NCBI RefSeq assembly: GCF_024699925.1
Contig: NZ_JAJOMX010000004.1
Coordinates: forward strand, 197,108-261,107
Origin: Mesorhizobium sp. J428
Lineage (GTDB): Bacteria > Pseudomonadota > Alphaproteobacteria > Rhizobiales > Rhizobiaceae
Direction of reading: 5' to 3'
Length of the DNA stretch: 64,000 nucleotides
Shown here: positions 28,401-37,405 of the stretch, piece after piece
How the letters are laid out: every line of letters begins with the position of its first letter
Numbering within the stretch: position 1 is the first letter of the stretch
Translations under genes and position numbers: made by a program
The notes under the pieces: model-generated
What the model saw: only the letters and a program-made list of their open reading frames with translations
Told to the model about the DNA's origin: nothing
The model's database searches: none

Positions 28401-29639
28401 ATGACAACGTCGTTGAAATCGAGGTGCCGCACTCTTCTTGCGGCGGGCGCAATGGCACTGGCCTGGGCACTGCCGCTGAAGGCGCAGGAGGAAACCCGCT
28501 ACAACGTGGCGCTCCTGTCGGACTTCTCGGGGCCTTATGCCGACATCATGCCGATCCTCGCGGCGGGGCGCGAGAAGGTGATCGACTGGTGGAACGCCAC
28601 CCGCGGCGCGCAACTGGGTGTGACGCTGAACTACAAGAACTACGAGACCCGCTATGACGCCGCCCAGGTGGCAAGCCTGTGGCCCGGCATCAAGTCCGAA
28701 CTCGAGCCCATCGCGGTAATCGGCCTCGGCGGCCCCGACGTCGCCGCACTGTCCGAGCGCCTGCCCGAGGACAAGATCCCGATGTTCATGGCCACCGCCG
28801 CGTACGGCTATGCGTGGAAACCGGACTCCTGGATTTTCAATCCCCGTCCCACCTACTCACACGAGAGTGCGGGCTTCCTGAACTGGCTGCGCCGGAAGCG
28901 GGGCGGTGATGGCCCCATCAAGGCAGCGATCATGGCCTCGGAGGCCTCGCCGGCCTATGTGGACATGGCCAAGGGCCTGGAGAAATACGCCGAAGAGCAC
29001 CCCGACGAGATCGAACTGGTTGAGGTGATCTATACGGAAGTGCAGCCGACCGATCTGACGGCGCAGATGCGCCGCGTGGCACGCTCGGGCGCCGACGCCC
29101 TGATCATCCAGACCAACACTTCGATCGTAGTTGCCGCAAAGCGCGGCCTGCAGGCCAATGGCGCCGATGTGCCGATCATGATGAGTTCGCACAATGGCCT
29201 TCCCGCCTCGGGCAAAGCCCTGGGCGGCCTCGAACAGCTTGAAGGCGACTACGAAGCCTACGGCATGGCCATCGCGGCCGACGAGGATACGCCGCCCCGC
29301 CAGTTCTACCAGACCCTGTCCGACAGTTACGGCCTGAAGGCGCCTTGGAACGTAGTGACTGCCATGGGCATCTCCCAAGGGCTTTTTGCCGTTACGGTGA
29401 TCGAACATGCGATAGAAGCCAACGGTCCGGAGGGCCTGACCGGCGAGAAGGTGCGCGAGGCGCTTTTCGCAGAACCGATCACTACAGAAGAAACCCACGG
29501 TTTCCTTCCCACGCTGTCCTTCACGCCTGAGGCACCCTTCCCCCTGAAGGGACTTCAGGTCAACGTCGGCAGCGTGCGCGACGGCAAGATCGTGGTCGAC
29601 GCCACCGGTGCCGCCATCCCCAACGTCGAGAAGTGGTGA
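28401..29639 (+). CDS. Periplasmic substrate-binding protein (LivK/Peripla_BP_6 type)
   Basis: A 412-residue type I periplasmic binding protein. A Sec signal peptide (residues 1-28) ends AWALPLKAQ, and the mature fold starts NVALLSDFSGPYADIMP. GGPDVAALSERLPEDKIPMF and DALIIQTNTSIVVAAKRGLQ are typical subdomain segments. Unlike true leucine-binding proteins, relatives in this position usually bind aromatic or hydrophobic carboxylates. That is family knowledge, and the ligand is not visible here. The ATG at 28401 follows GGGAGAAAGAAA. A strong hairpin separates it from livF. Confidence 0.88.
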   Translation: MTTSLKSRCRTLLAAGAMALAWALPLKAQEETRYNVALLSDFSGPYADIMPILAAGREKVIDWWNATRGAQLGVTLNYKNYETRYDAAQVASLWPGIKSELEPIAVIGLGGPDVAALSERLPEDKIPMFMATAAYGYAWKPDSWIFNPRPTYSHESAGFLNWLRRKRGGDGPIKAAIMASEASPAYVDMAKGLEKYAEEHPDEIELVEVIYTEVQPTDLTAQMRRVARSGADALIIQTNTSIVVAAKRGLQANGADVPIMMSSHNGLPASGKALGGLEQLEGDYEAYGMAIAADEDTPPRQFYQTLSDSYGLKAPWNVVTAMGISQGLFAVTVIEHAIEANGPEGLTGEKVREALFAEPITTEETHGFLPTLSFTPEAPFPLKGLQVNVGSVRDGKIVVDATGAAIPNVEKW

Positions 29640-29644
29640 GACCT

Positions 29645-29674
29645 GCCGGGCACCGCCCGCTCGTGGTGCCCGGC
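29645..29674 (+). promoter_or_regulatory. 10-bp perfect intergenic hairpin between binding protein and livF
   Basis: GCCGGGCACC and GGTGCCCGGC flank a 10-base loop just after the binding-protein stop, with no U tract after it. Such structures between a binding-protein gene and its transporter partners often protect the upstream mRNA from 3' decay and raise binding-protein yield relative to the ATPase. That role is inferred here. Confidence 0.55.
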
Positions 29675-29702
29675 CCTATCCTAAGAACGGGGCAAGCGGC
29701 CG

Positions 29703-30494
29703 ATGCTGGAACTTCACAATGTAGAGGTTACCTATTCCGATGTCATCCTTGCGCTGAAGGGCGTTTCCCTGAGCCTTCGGGAAGGGCAGTGCGTCGCGCT
29801 CCTTGGCGGCAACGGCGCCGGCAAGAGCACGACCCTCAAGGCAATCTCGGGCACGCTGAAATCCGAAGACGGAAAGGTGTCGGCCGGAGCAATCACCCTC
29901 GAGGGCACTCCGATCCATAACCTGGAAGCTTCGGAGGTTGTGCGGCGCGGCCTCATCCACGTGATGGAAGGCCGCCGCGTGCTGCGCCACATGACAGCGG
30001 AGCAGAACCTGATTGTCGGGGGACACATGGTGCCTGACCGGGCCGAGCTGAAGCGACGGCTCGATCACGTCTACATGCTGATGCCGCGCCTCGCTGACCT
30101 GAAGTCCCGCACGGCGGGCTTCATGTCGGGCGGCGAACAGCAGCTCCTTCTGATCGGCCGCGCGATGATGGCCCGGCCTAAGATCATCGCCATCGATGAG
30201 CCTTCGCTCGGCCTCGCTCCGCTGATGATCCGCGACGTCTACGAGGTGCTGAGCCGGCTGAAGGAGGAGGGCACGACCTTCTTTTTGGTTGAGCAGAACA
30301 GCGCCGCGGGGCTGGGATTGGCCGATTACGCCTATGTGCTGGAGAACGGCCGGGTGGTTCTCGACGGGCGCGCCGATAAGCTGGCCCAGAACGAGGACGT
30401 GAAGGAATTCTACCTCGGCGTGACCGCCTCAGGCGAACGCAAGAGTTATCGCGAGGTCAAGCACTACCGCCGGCGCAAGCGCTGGCTCGGATGA
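29703..30494 (+). CDS. livF: ABC transporter ATPase (LivF-like) with basic C-terminal tail
   Basis: A 263-residue LivF-type ATPase. Walker A is LGGNGAGKST, the signature FMSGGEQQLLLIGRAMM, and Walker B IIAIDEPSLGLAP followed by FFLVEQNS. After the ATPase core it has an extra tail ending REVKHYRRRKRWLG. The second LivF in the window ends almost identically (RDVKHYKRRKRWLS), so the tail is conserved in this transporter subtype and absent from ordinary amino-acid LivF. Confidence 0.88.
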   Translation: MLELHNVEVTYSDVILALKGVSLSLREGQCVALLGGNGAGKSTTLKAISGTLKSEDGKVSAGAITLEGTPIHNLEASEVVRRGLIHVMEGRRVLRHMTAEQNLIVGGHMVPDRAELKRRLDHVYMLMPRLADLKSRTAGFMSGGEQQLLLIGRAMMARPKIIAIDEPSLGLAPLMIRDVYEVLSRLKEEGTTFFLVEQNSAAGLGLADYAYVLENGRVVLDGRADKLAQNEDVKEFYLGVTASGERKSYREVKHYRRRKRWLG

Positions 30495-30509
30495 TGAACA
30501 GGGGGAGGC

Positions 30510-31298
30510 ATGAAACACATTCTCGACCTCAAGGGACGGACAGCGCTGGTGACCGGCGGTGGACAAGGCGTGGGGCGCCAGGTCGCCCTCTATCTGGCGC
30601 AGTTCGGCGCCGGCGCCGTTGTGATCAACGATTTCCACGCCGACCGCGCCGAAGCGGTGGCATCCGAGGTAGCGGCGCTCGGTGCGAAGGCGCTGCCCCT
30701 GGCCTTCGACGTCTCCGATTTCGAGGCCGTCGGCGGCGCGTTCGCCAGGGCGCGTGAGGCGCTGGGCGGGGTCGACATCCTGGTGAACAACGCCGGCAAT
30801 GCAGGCCCGACCTCGCGCCTCGACGATTTGGTTCCTTTCTGGGAATCCGGTCCCGACGAGTGGCGACGCTGGTTGGCCACCAACTTAGACGGCGTGCTCA
30901 ACTGCACCCGCCACGCCATGCCCGGCATGATCAAGGGCGGTTACGGTCGGATTGTCACCGTGATCTCGGACGCCGGCCGCGTCGGCGAACCGCACCTGGC
31001 TGTCTATTCCGGTGCCAAGGCCGGCGCTGCGGGCTTCATGCGCGCCATCGCCAAAGCCGGCGGCCGCTTCGGGATCACCGCCAACTGCGTTGCCCTCGGC
31101 GGCACACGGACCCCCGCGGTGACCGATCTGATCCCCGACGAAGCCGCTGAGAAAAAGGTCCTTTCGCAATACCTGATCCGTCGCCTCGGTGAACCGGAGG
31201 ATCCGGCGGGCCTGATCCTCTTCCTCTGCTCGGACGCGGCGAGCTGGATCACCGGCCAGACCTATCCGGTCAACGGGGGATACTCGTTTGCGGTCTGA
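30510..31298 (+). CDS. Short-chain dehydrogenase/reductase
   Basis: A 262-residue SDR with TGGGQGVG cofactor motif, NNAG, and the catalytic pair in VYSGAKAG, with Ser in VISDAG. GGGGGAGG precedes the ATG at 30510, 15 bases after livF, so it is the last gene of the transport operon. It probably oxidises a 3-hydroxyacyl-CoA or alcohol derived from the imported substrate. The frame is intact. Confidence 0.85.
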   Translation: MKHILDLKGRTALVTGGGQGVGRQVALYLAQFGAGAVVINDFHADRAEAVASEVAALGAKALPLAFDVSDFEAVGGAFARAREALGGVDILVNNAGNAGPTSRLDDLVPFWESGPDEWRRWLATNLDGVLNCTRHAMPGMIKGGYGRIVTVISDAGRVGEPHLAVYSGAKAGAAGFMRAIAKAGGRFGITANCVALGGTRTPAVTDLIPDEAAEKKVLSQYLIRRLGEPEDPAGLILFLCSDAASWITGQTYPVNGGYSFAV

Positions 31299-31316
31299 CC
31301 TAGGGAAGGCGGGCCA

Positions 31317-32420
31317 CTATCCGCGGCCCCGCCCCAGAACGCCGTCGGTATCGGCCCCAAGCTCCGGAGCCGGGCTACTTGGGCTGCTCTCGAACCCGTC
31401 GAACTTCAGAGGCTGAACCAGATGTGTCTCGCTCCCCCCGTCCGGCAGCGCCAGGGTCCGCAGCAGTCCGCGGGCGCGAACATGCGGATCGGCAAGGGTC
31501 TCGGTCAGGCTGTTGACCGGGCCCCAGGGCACGCCGGCCTTGTCGAACAGGAGGCCCCACGCGTCGCGCGCCCGGGTGACGATCACCGCGGCGATATCCT
31601 CGCGCAGCGCATCTTTTCGCGCTGCGCGGTCGCGGCCCTTCAGGCCGGCAAGCTTCGGCCTGCCGATCACCTCGCAGAAGGGGCGCCAGAACCAATCCTC
31701 ATGCGCGATCGAAAGCGTTATGAGCTTGCCGTCGCCGCAGGTGAAGACGCCATAGGCCGGCTCGGCGATGAAGTTGCCCAGGGGAGTGCCGTTGGCCTCG
31801 GGTACCAGGAAGGCGGTGAGCATCGAAACCACGGCATCCGACATCGAAACGTCCACGTAGCGCCCCCGCCCCGTCCGCCGGGCCGAGATCGTGGCCGAGA
31901 GGACCGCGATGGCCGCGAACAGTGCCGCGCCTATATCGGCCAGGGGAACTCGCGGCACTTCGCCTGGCAGGCCCGCGTTGGCCTGCCCGGCCAGAAGCCC
32001 GCCCACGCCCTCGTAGCTCAGATCGTGGCCGGCCCGGTCGCGATAGGGCCCGTCCTGCCCGTATCCCGAGATCGACACGTAGACGAGGCGCGGATTGACC
32101 TTGCGCATCTCCTCGAACCCTGCCCCGAGAGCAGCGAGCTTGCCGGGGCGAAACCCCTCAACGATAACGTCCGTCTCCGCGGCCAATTCGCGGAACCGCG
32201 CCAGCTCTTGGGGTACCTTAAGGTCCAGGGCCACGCTCTTCTTGCCCCGGTTCAGCGCCTTGAACAGCGGCGCGAACTGCCGCGCCGGGTCGCCCATGCC
32301 CGGCCGCTCCACCATGATCACCTCGGCGCCCATGTCCGACAGCAGCATCGTGGCATAGGGGCCCGGAAACTGCTCGGCCAGACTCAGGATCCTCAGCCCT
32401 TCGAGCGGTGCGTTGCTCAT
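31317..32420 (-). CDS. CaiB/BaiF family CoA-transferase (or acyl-CoA racemase)
   Basis: A 367-residue type III CoA-transferase family protein. It shows the N-terminal PLEGLRILSLAEQFPGPYAT, DMGAEVIMVERPGMGDPARQ and the active-site Asp region RAGHDLSYEGVGGLLAGQ; HD there is the alpha-methylacyl-CoA racemase-like His-Asp pair. It could epimerise the 2-methyl group of branched acyl-CoAs or transfer CoA. It stands alone on the minus strand, convergent with the SDR (18-base gap) and divergent from a hydratase gene. Confidence 0.85.
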   Translation of the reverse strand: MSNAPLEGLRILSLAEQFPGPYATMLLSDMGAEVIMVERPGMGDPARQFAPLFKALNRGKKSVALDLKVPQELARFRELAAETDVIVEGFRPGKLAALGAGFEEMRKVNPRLVYVSISGYGQDGPYRDRAGHDLSYEGVGGLLAGQANAGLPGEVPRVPLADIGAALFAAIAVLSATISARRTGRGRYVDVSMSDAVVSMLTAFLVPEANGTPLGNFIAEPAYGVFTCGDGKLITLSIAHEDWFWRPFCEVIGRPKLAGLKGRDRAARKDALREDIAAVIVTRARDAWGLLFDKAGVPWGPVNSLTETLADPHVRARGLLRTLALPDGGSETHLVQPLKFDGFESSPSSPAPELGADTDGVLGRGRG

Positions 32421-32530
32421 CGCCGCCTCCCATCCTTGTTCCGCCCGCGTGCGGGCCCCTTATTCCACCGCGCGCGGCGCCGGAGATCAACCCCAAAAAT
32501 CACCATTTTTTGCAATGTCTTCAGGAGGTT
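32421..32530. promoter_or_regulatory. Divergent promoter region, no shared operator
   Basis: This 110-base gap separates the CoA-transferase gene (minus) from the hydratase/thiolase/dehydrogenase operon (plus) and must hold both promoters. It is A/T-richer near 32488-32515. I found no CTAAC-N4-GTTAG palindrome, so this operon may be outside the proposed regulon. AGGAGG at 32523-32528 is the ribosome-binding site of the hydratase. Confidence 0.4.
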
Positions 32531-33322
32531 ATGTTGACTGAAGATCGAAAGACCGTGTCGGTCGAACGCGTTGGGCAAACCCAGTGGATCACCTTTCGGC
32601 GCAGCGAGCAGATGAACGCGATGTCGATGCAGATGCTCGACGAGATGGCCGGGGCGCTTGTCCAGGCGATGACCGACGACGAGGTGCGCGCGGTGGCGCT
32701 CACCGGTTCGGGCCGCGCCTTCTGCGCCGGAGCCGATCTCAAGGAGGTGAGCGAGGCCGAGTTGAAGCCGGGCGAGCCGGATCTGCTCGATCGCGTTGAT
32801 CACGCTTTCGGACTCATCCGCAGCGGCCCCAAGCCGGTGATCGCCGCGGTAAACGGCCTGACCCTGGCGGGCGGCCTGGAAATGGTGATGGCCTGCGATC
32901 TGGTGTTCGCAGCCGAAAGCGCAAAGCTCGGCGACGCCCATTCCAACTTCGGCGTCTTCCCCGGAGCCGGCGGCGCCGCCATTCTGCCGCGCCGGATCGG
33001 GCTCAACCGCGCAAAGTACCTCTTGTTCTCGGGCGAACACGTATCGGCCCGCGAGATGATGGACTGGGGGCTTGTGAACAAGGTCGTGCCCGATGACGAG
33101 CTACGCGACACGGTGCAGGCCTTCACCGATAAGCTTGCCGAGAAGAGCCCCGCCGTGCTGCGGCGGATGAAGGCCGTGGCGAACCGGGCGATGAACGTGG
33201 ACGAGCCCGCCGCCCTGGCCGAGGAAATGCTGAACCTGCGTGCGCACATGCGCTCGTGGGACATCCGGGAAGGGCTCGCGGCCTTTGCCGAGAAACGCAA
33301 ACCGCAATTCAGGGGCTACTGA
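32531..33322 (+). CDS. Enoyl-CoA hydratase/isomerase
   Basis: A 263-residue crotonase-family protein with FCAGADLKEVSEAE and NGLTLAGGLEMVMACDL (first Glu present), then GDAHSNFGVFPGAGGAA, where the classical second Glu is replaced by His, as in the hydratase at 17598-18377. The ATG at 32531 lies only two bases after AGGAGG; TTG at 32534 would give better spacing and differs by one residue. It is followed by a thiolase and an acyl-CoA dehydrogenase in one operon, a complete set for one round of beta-oxidation with a dehydrogenase supplied elsewhere. Confidence 0.87.
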   Translation: MLTEDRKTVSVERVGQTQWITFRRSEQMNAMSMQMLDEMAGALVQAMTDDEVRAVALTGSGRAFCAGADLKEVSEAELKPGEPDLLDRVDHAFGLIRSGPKPVIAAVNGLTLAGGLEMVMACDLVFAAESAKLGDAHSNFGVFPGAGGAAILPRRIGLNRAKYLLFSGEHVSAREMMDWGLVNKVVPDDELRDTVQAFTDKLAEKSPAVLRRMKAVANRAMNVDEPAALAEEMLNLRAHMRSWDIREGLAAFAEKRKPQFRGY

Positions 33323-33339
33323 GCCCGGAGGGAAATACG

Positions 33340-34578
33340 ATGCAGGATATTTACGTAGTTGGCGTCGGAATGACGCCGTTCGGAAAGTTCCGCGACAAGT
33401 CGGTCAAGGACATGGCGCGCGAGGCCGTAAACGCCGCGCTCGAAGACGCCGGGCTTGCGGCCAACCGGATCGAGGGCGCCTTCTTCTCCAACGCCGTCCA
33501 AGGCCACATGGAAGGCCAGCACATGATCCGTGGCGAGATCGCGCTACGCGAGATGGGTATCCAGGGTATCCCGGTCGTTAACGTCGAGAATGCCTGTGCC
33601 AGCGCCTCGACCGCGTTCAAGCTGGCGATCGACTTCCTCAAGGCGGCCAATGGCGATTGCTGCCTTGCGGTCGGCGCCGAGAAGATGTATTCCGACGATC
33701 GGGCGCTGATGTTCTCGGCCTTCGACAGCGGCTGGGATGTTAGCAACGGCGAACAGGTCGCGCAGCGCCTGGCCGATCTGGGCGCTGGGGTCGAGGAACC
33801 CGAAGGCTCGAAATCGCCCAAGCCTTACAGCGTGTTCATGGATGTCTATGCCGGCTTCGCGCGGCTGCACATGAAGACCTTCGGCACAACGCAGGAACAA
33901 TTCGCCGCCGTCGCCGCAAAGAACCATGCGCATTCCGCGCATAACCCGCTGGCCCAGCACCGTGATTCAATGAGCATTGAACAGGTTCTGGCCGCGCCGC
34001 CCATTTCCTACCCGCTGACCCTGCCGATGTGCGCCCCGATCTCCGATGGCGCGGCGGCAGCCCTGCTGTGCACCGGCGAGGGACTCAAGCGGCTGGGTCT
34101 CGATCCAGCGCGTGCGATCAAGGTCAAGGCGGCGATCCTGCGGTCCGGCACCGACCGTCCGCCCGAGGACTTCAAGAACCACCTGACCCGCCTTGCCGCG
34201 CTTCAGGCCTATGAACAGGCCGGACTTGGCCCCGAGGACATGTCCGTTGCCGAGGTGCATGACGCAACCGCCGTCGGCGAAGTTATCCAGATCGAGAACC
34301 TCGGGTTTGTCGAATTCGGAGAGGGTGGCCCGGCCAGCCTGCGCGGCGAGACGAAGATCGGCGGGCGCATCCCGGTGAACCCCTCGGGCGGGCTCGAATC
34401 CAAGGGCCACCCGGTCGGGGCCACCGGGATCGGGCAGATTTTCGAACTGGTCACGCAGCTGCGCGGGGAGGCCGGCGCGCGTCAGGTCGAGGGCGCGCAG
34501 AACGCAATCGCCGAGAACGGTGGCGGATTGCACGGAGTCGAGGAAGCCACCGCCTGCGTCACCATTTTGGGCCGCTAA
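33340..34578 (+). CDS. Thiolase family protein (SCP-x type)
   Basis: A 412-residue thiolase-superfamily enzyme of the SCP-x/acetyl-CoA acetyltransferase-like branch. The nucleophilic Cys lies in NVENACASASTAFKLA, the C-terminal His in GLESKGHPVGATGIGQ, and VAEVHDATAVGEVIQ is the branch-specific motif in place of classical NEAFA. Members of this branch cleave 3-oxoacyl-CoAs with alpha-methyl branches or steroid side chains. The ATG at 33340 follows GGAGGGA and lies 17 bases after the hydratase stop. The classical second Cys of biosynthetic thiolases is not obvious. Confidence 0.88.
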   Translation: MQDIYVVGVGMTPFGKFRDKSVKDMAREAVNAALEDAGLAANRIEGAFFSNAVQGHMEGQHMIRGEIALREMGIQGIPVVNVENACASASTAFKLAIDFLKAANGDCCLAVGAEKMYSDDRALMFSAFDSGWDVSNGEQVAQRLADLGAGVEEPEGSKSPKPYSVFMDVYAGFARLHMKTFGTTQEQFAAVAAKNHAHSAHNPLAQHRDSMSIEQVLAAPPISYPLTLPMCAPISDGAAAALLCTGEGLKRLGLDPARAIKVKAAILRSGTDRPPEDFKNHLTRLAALQAYEQAGLGPEDMSVAEVHDATAVGEVIQIENLGFVEFGEGGPASLRGETKIGGRIPVNPSGGLESKGHPVGATGIGQIFELVTQLRGEAGARQVEGAQNAIAENGGGLHGVEEATACVTILGR

Positions 34579-34593
34579 CACAGGTAGACAACA

Positions 34594-35759
34594 ATGGAAA
34601 ACGTGATCGCCGCCGCTCAGGCAATCTATACCGACGACCAGCGCATGTTGCTGGAGAACTTCCGCAAGATGGCCGAGGCCGAATTCGCCCCGCTGACGGA
34701 GAAATACGAAGCTCTGGGCCATCCGCCGGACGCGGACACGCTGAAAGGCTTGTTCGCCAAGGTCGAGGAGTTCGGACTGATCAGCGGCTTGATCCCCGAG
34801 GAAGATGGCGGCGCAGGCATGGACCGGATGAGCTACGGTATTCTGTATGAGGAACTGGCGCGCATCTGGCCCGACCTGGCGATCGCCGTTCTGATCCAGG
34901 GCCATGCCGCCTTCGCCCTCAGCCTTCTGGGCAGCCCCGAGCAGAAGGAGATTTATCTAAAGCCGCTTCTGCGCAGCGAGCGTATCGCCTGCACCTGCAT
35001 CTCCGAGCCAGAGGTGGGCTCAAACGACGCGAGGTGAAGTGTCGGGCCGCGCGCGAGGGCGAGAAAATCTTCATCAGTGGTCAAAAGTTGTGGATCTCGA
35101 ACGGTGCACAGTCGGATTTCGCCATCGTGGTCTGCAATCTGGACGGCGGTATATCGATGGTGATCGTCGACCGCGACGCCGGCAAGTACGAAAGCCGCGA
35201 ACTGCGCAAGCTGGGCCTGGTGGGCGCCTCGACTTGCGAACTCTTCTTCGACCGCGCCGAAACCACTTCGGACCGCGTGCTGGGCCAGCCCGGCGGTGGG
35301 CTCTTCCAAACACTGAAGTTGTTCGAGAGCGCGCGAGTCTTCGTTGGCCTCACCAGCATCGGGATCGGCCAGGCGGCTCTGGAATGCGCGGTGACCTATG
35401 CGAAGGAACGCCACCAGCACGGCAAGCCGATCGCCGGGCATCAGTTGATCCAGGGCTACCTGGCCGACATGGCCACCCAGCTCGACGCTGCTCGGCTTCT
35501 CTGCCAGCGCGGGTTGAAGCTTCTTGATCTTGGCGTCCGCTGCGACACTCAGACCTCGATGGCAAAGTGGTACGCCACAGAGATGGCTGTCGAGATCACC
35601 GGGAAGGCGGTGCAAATCCACGGCGGTAACGGGATCACCAAGGAATTCCCGGTAGAACGGCACTTCCGGAATGCCAAGGTGATGCCGATCCCCGATGGCA
35701 CCACGGAAATCCAGAAGCTGGTGATCGGACGCAACCTCACCGGCGTCGGTGCGTTCTGA
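34594..35759 (+). CDS. Acyl-CoA dehydrogenase, one frame change, Asp at catalytic position
   Basis: An acyl-CoA dehydrogenase split in two frames: the N-terminal part to TCISEPEVGSNDAR, then KCRAAREGEKIFISGQKLWI to the end. The change at 35026-35031 corresponds to one missing C (GACCGCGAGGTGAAG expected), giving SNDREVKCRAA. The beta-domain motif and the C-terminal IHGGNGITKEFPVERHFRNA are normal, but the usual catalytic Glu is Asp in IPDGTTEIQKLVIG, as in the dehydrogenase at 18374. It starts 15 bases after the thiolase gene. Confidence 0.86.
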
Positions 35760-36116
35760 TCCGGTGCCTGACACGGGGCTGCAGCTGCCCCTCAAACGTC
35801 ATCCCAACGGCGGTCATGAGACCGGCAAATCTCTGGGGTCAGGCAGGCGCTCGGATTGATTATCGGAGCCGACGGTCGGTTCACGCTGCCGAAAAAATGC
35901 GGTGCCGTAGCGGATTGCGAAGTCCGCCATCGGTGTTCGCCTCTCGGAGAGACTGTTGGCGGCCCGGAGCCCAGCCGAATAGCGCTTTCGGGTATCGACT
36001 ATCGCACTGCGGTTTGAGCGGACAAAGTCCAGGGGTTTCAATCCGAGGCTATGTAGCCGTAAGTCGAGAACTCGGCCACTCCAGGCGGGTCCTCATAAGA
36101 GCCTCTCGCCGTGGAC
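35760..36116. other. Gene-free stretch before the nested insertion
   Basis: 357 bases without a recognisable gene. A 75-codon minus-strand open frame (35814-36041, MKPLDFVRSNRSAIVD at its start) resembles nothing I know and is not claimed. A perfect 9-bp-arm palindrome TCTCGCCGT-GG-ACGGCGAGA spans 36104-36123 at the junction to the ligase relic. The region is probably scrambled remains left by rearrangement. Confidence 0.4.
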
Positions 36117-36162
36117 GGCGAGAACGTCTATCCGGCCGAGATCGAGCGGGTGCTGCTGGCGC
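36117..36162 (+). pseudogene. Ligase relic, left piece
   Basis: GGCGAGAACGTCTATCCGGC and the following bases to GCTGCTGGCGC match the A8 hinge of the ligase at 21715-23244 (positions about 22945-22990) with few changes. The piece ends at TGGCGC, the 6-bp repeat flanking the integrase-type element. Its continuation resumes at 40446. Confidence 0.8.
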
Positions 36163-36289
36163 TGTAGCGCGACAATCTGGGTGAGAGGCGCATTGCTTCG
36201 CCAGAACTGTTCCTGAAGATCGAGCGGTTGCCGTATTAAAGATGTTCCCGGAGCGGTTCTGTTCGGGGACGGGAATGAGACGGATCAGC

Positions 36290-36537
36290 ATGGGCACGCG
36301 AGACGAGCTACTGAAAGCCGTTGCAGGACGATATCGTGCCGCGTCGCGAGCCGAGAAGGGGTTGATCCTGACGGAGTTTGCCGAGATATCCGGGTATCAT
36401 CGCAAGCATGTGGAACGGCTTCTTCGGTGTGACCCTGTCGTGGACCGATCGCAGCCCCGGCCCGGGCGGCGCATTTATGACGACGCCGTGCGAGAGGCTC
36501 TGGTCGTTGTCTGGGAAGCAGCTGACCGCATCTGCGG
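36290..36537 (+). pseudogene. DDE integrase/transposase, 5' part (interrupted gene)
   Basis: The N-terminal ~83 residues: MGTRDELLKAVAGRYRAASR, then a helix-turn-helix region (ILTEFAEISGYHRKHVERLL) and VVWEAADRICG. At 36537 the IS21-like element begins. Removing it and one 9-bp repeat joins ADRICG to KRLKPLVPLLVAAMERHG at 39025, restoring the frame. The coding strand is the same on both sides. Confidence 0.85.
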
Positions 36538-36675
36538 TGTCAATCGGCTCGGAATCGGGACCCTGGATAGGCGCCCCAAAGGGACCCCTTCGTAGGGCTC
36601 GACATTCAGCGCTCGCCGGGCGGAGTTGGTCCGGGTTGCGCAGCGCGGCGAGTGCGGATCGTTTGGACGGGATGA

Positions 36676-37405
36676 TCAGGCGCGGTTCTTGAAGCGCCAG
36701 GATTCGTTGCCGGTCTCGATGATCTCGCAGTGGTGGGTGAGCCGGTCGAGCAGAGCGGTGGTCATCTTGGCGTCGCCGAAGACGGCGGGCCATTCCCCGA
36801 AGGCGAGGTTGGTGGTGACGATGATCGAGGTCCGTTCGTAGAGCCGGCTGATCAGGTGGAAGAGGAGCTGGCCGCCGGCCTGGGCGAAGGGGAGATAGCC
36901 CAGTTCGTCGAGCACGACGAAGTCGAGCCGGGTCAGGTAGTCGGTGATGCGCCCCTGCTTGCCGGAGCGGTGCTCGGTCTCGAGCCGGTTGACCAGATCG
37001 ACGACGTTGAAGAAGCGGCCGCGGGCGCCACTGCGTATGAGGGCGCGGGCGATCGCGATGGCCAGATGCGACTTGCCCGTGCCGGTACCGCCGATGAGCA
37101 CGGCGTTGCGCTGGTCGGCGACGAAGGCGCCGGTGGCGAGGTCGCGCACGAGCGTCTCGTTGACGGGCGTGCCGGCGAAGTCGAAGTCGTCGATGTCCTT
37201 GGCCAGCGGCAGCTTGGCGACGGTGAGCTGGGCATTTGATGGAGCGCGCCTGCTTCTCGGCGATCTCGGCCGAGAGCAGGTCGCCGACGACCCTCGGCGG
37301 CTCGTGCTGACGCTTGATGGCGGTCGTCATGATCTCATCGTAGGCGCTGCGCATGCCGTAGAGCTTCAGCGTTCCCATCAGGTCCAGAACCTGGGTGCGT
37401 TCCAT
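36676..37405 (-). CDS. istB: IstB-type transposition ATPase, one frame change
   Basis: An AAA+ ATP-binding helper of the IS21 transposase, about 243 residues. The N-terminal part [20 protein letters not shown] is in one frame and the ATPase core in another, joined at GGG 37230-37232, where one base fewer gives [20 protein letters not shown]. Walker A is [13 protein letters not shown], Walker [13 protein letters not shown], sensor [13 protein letters not shown]. The ATG at 37405 overlaps the istA stop as TGATG, so the two genes are translationally coupled. Confidence 0.88.

Noticed and set aside
17598..33322. Steroid side-chain degradation cluster
   Set aside because: The SCP-x-type thiolase, CaiB-like transferase and crotonases recall steroid clusters, but no ring-degrading oxygenases, Kst-type enzymes or KstR-like motifs are present.
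35814..36041. 75-codon minus-strand frame as a small gene
   Set aside because: No ribosome-binding site, no recognisable family and a scrambled context between a catabolic operon and insertion debris.
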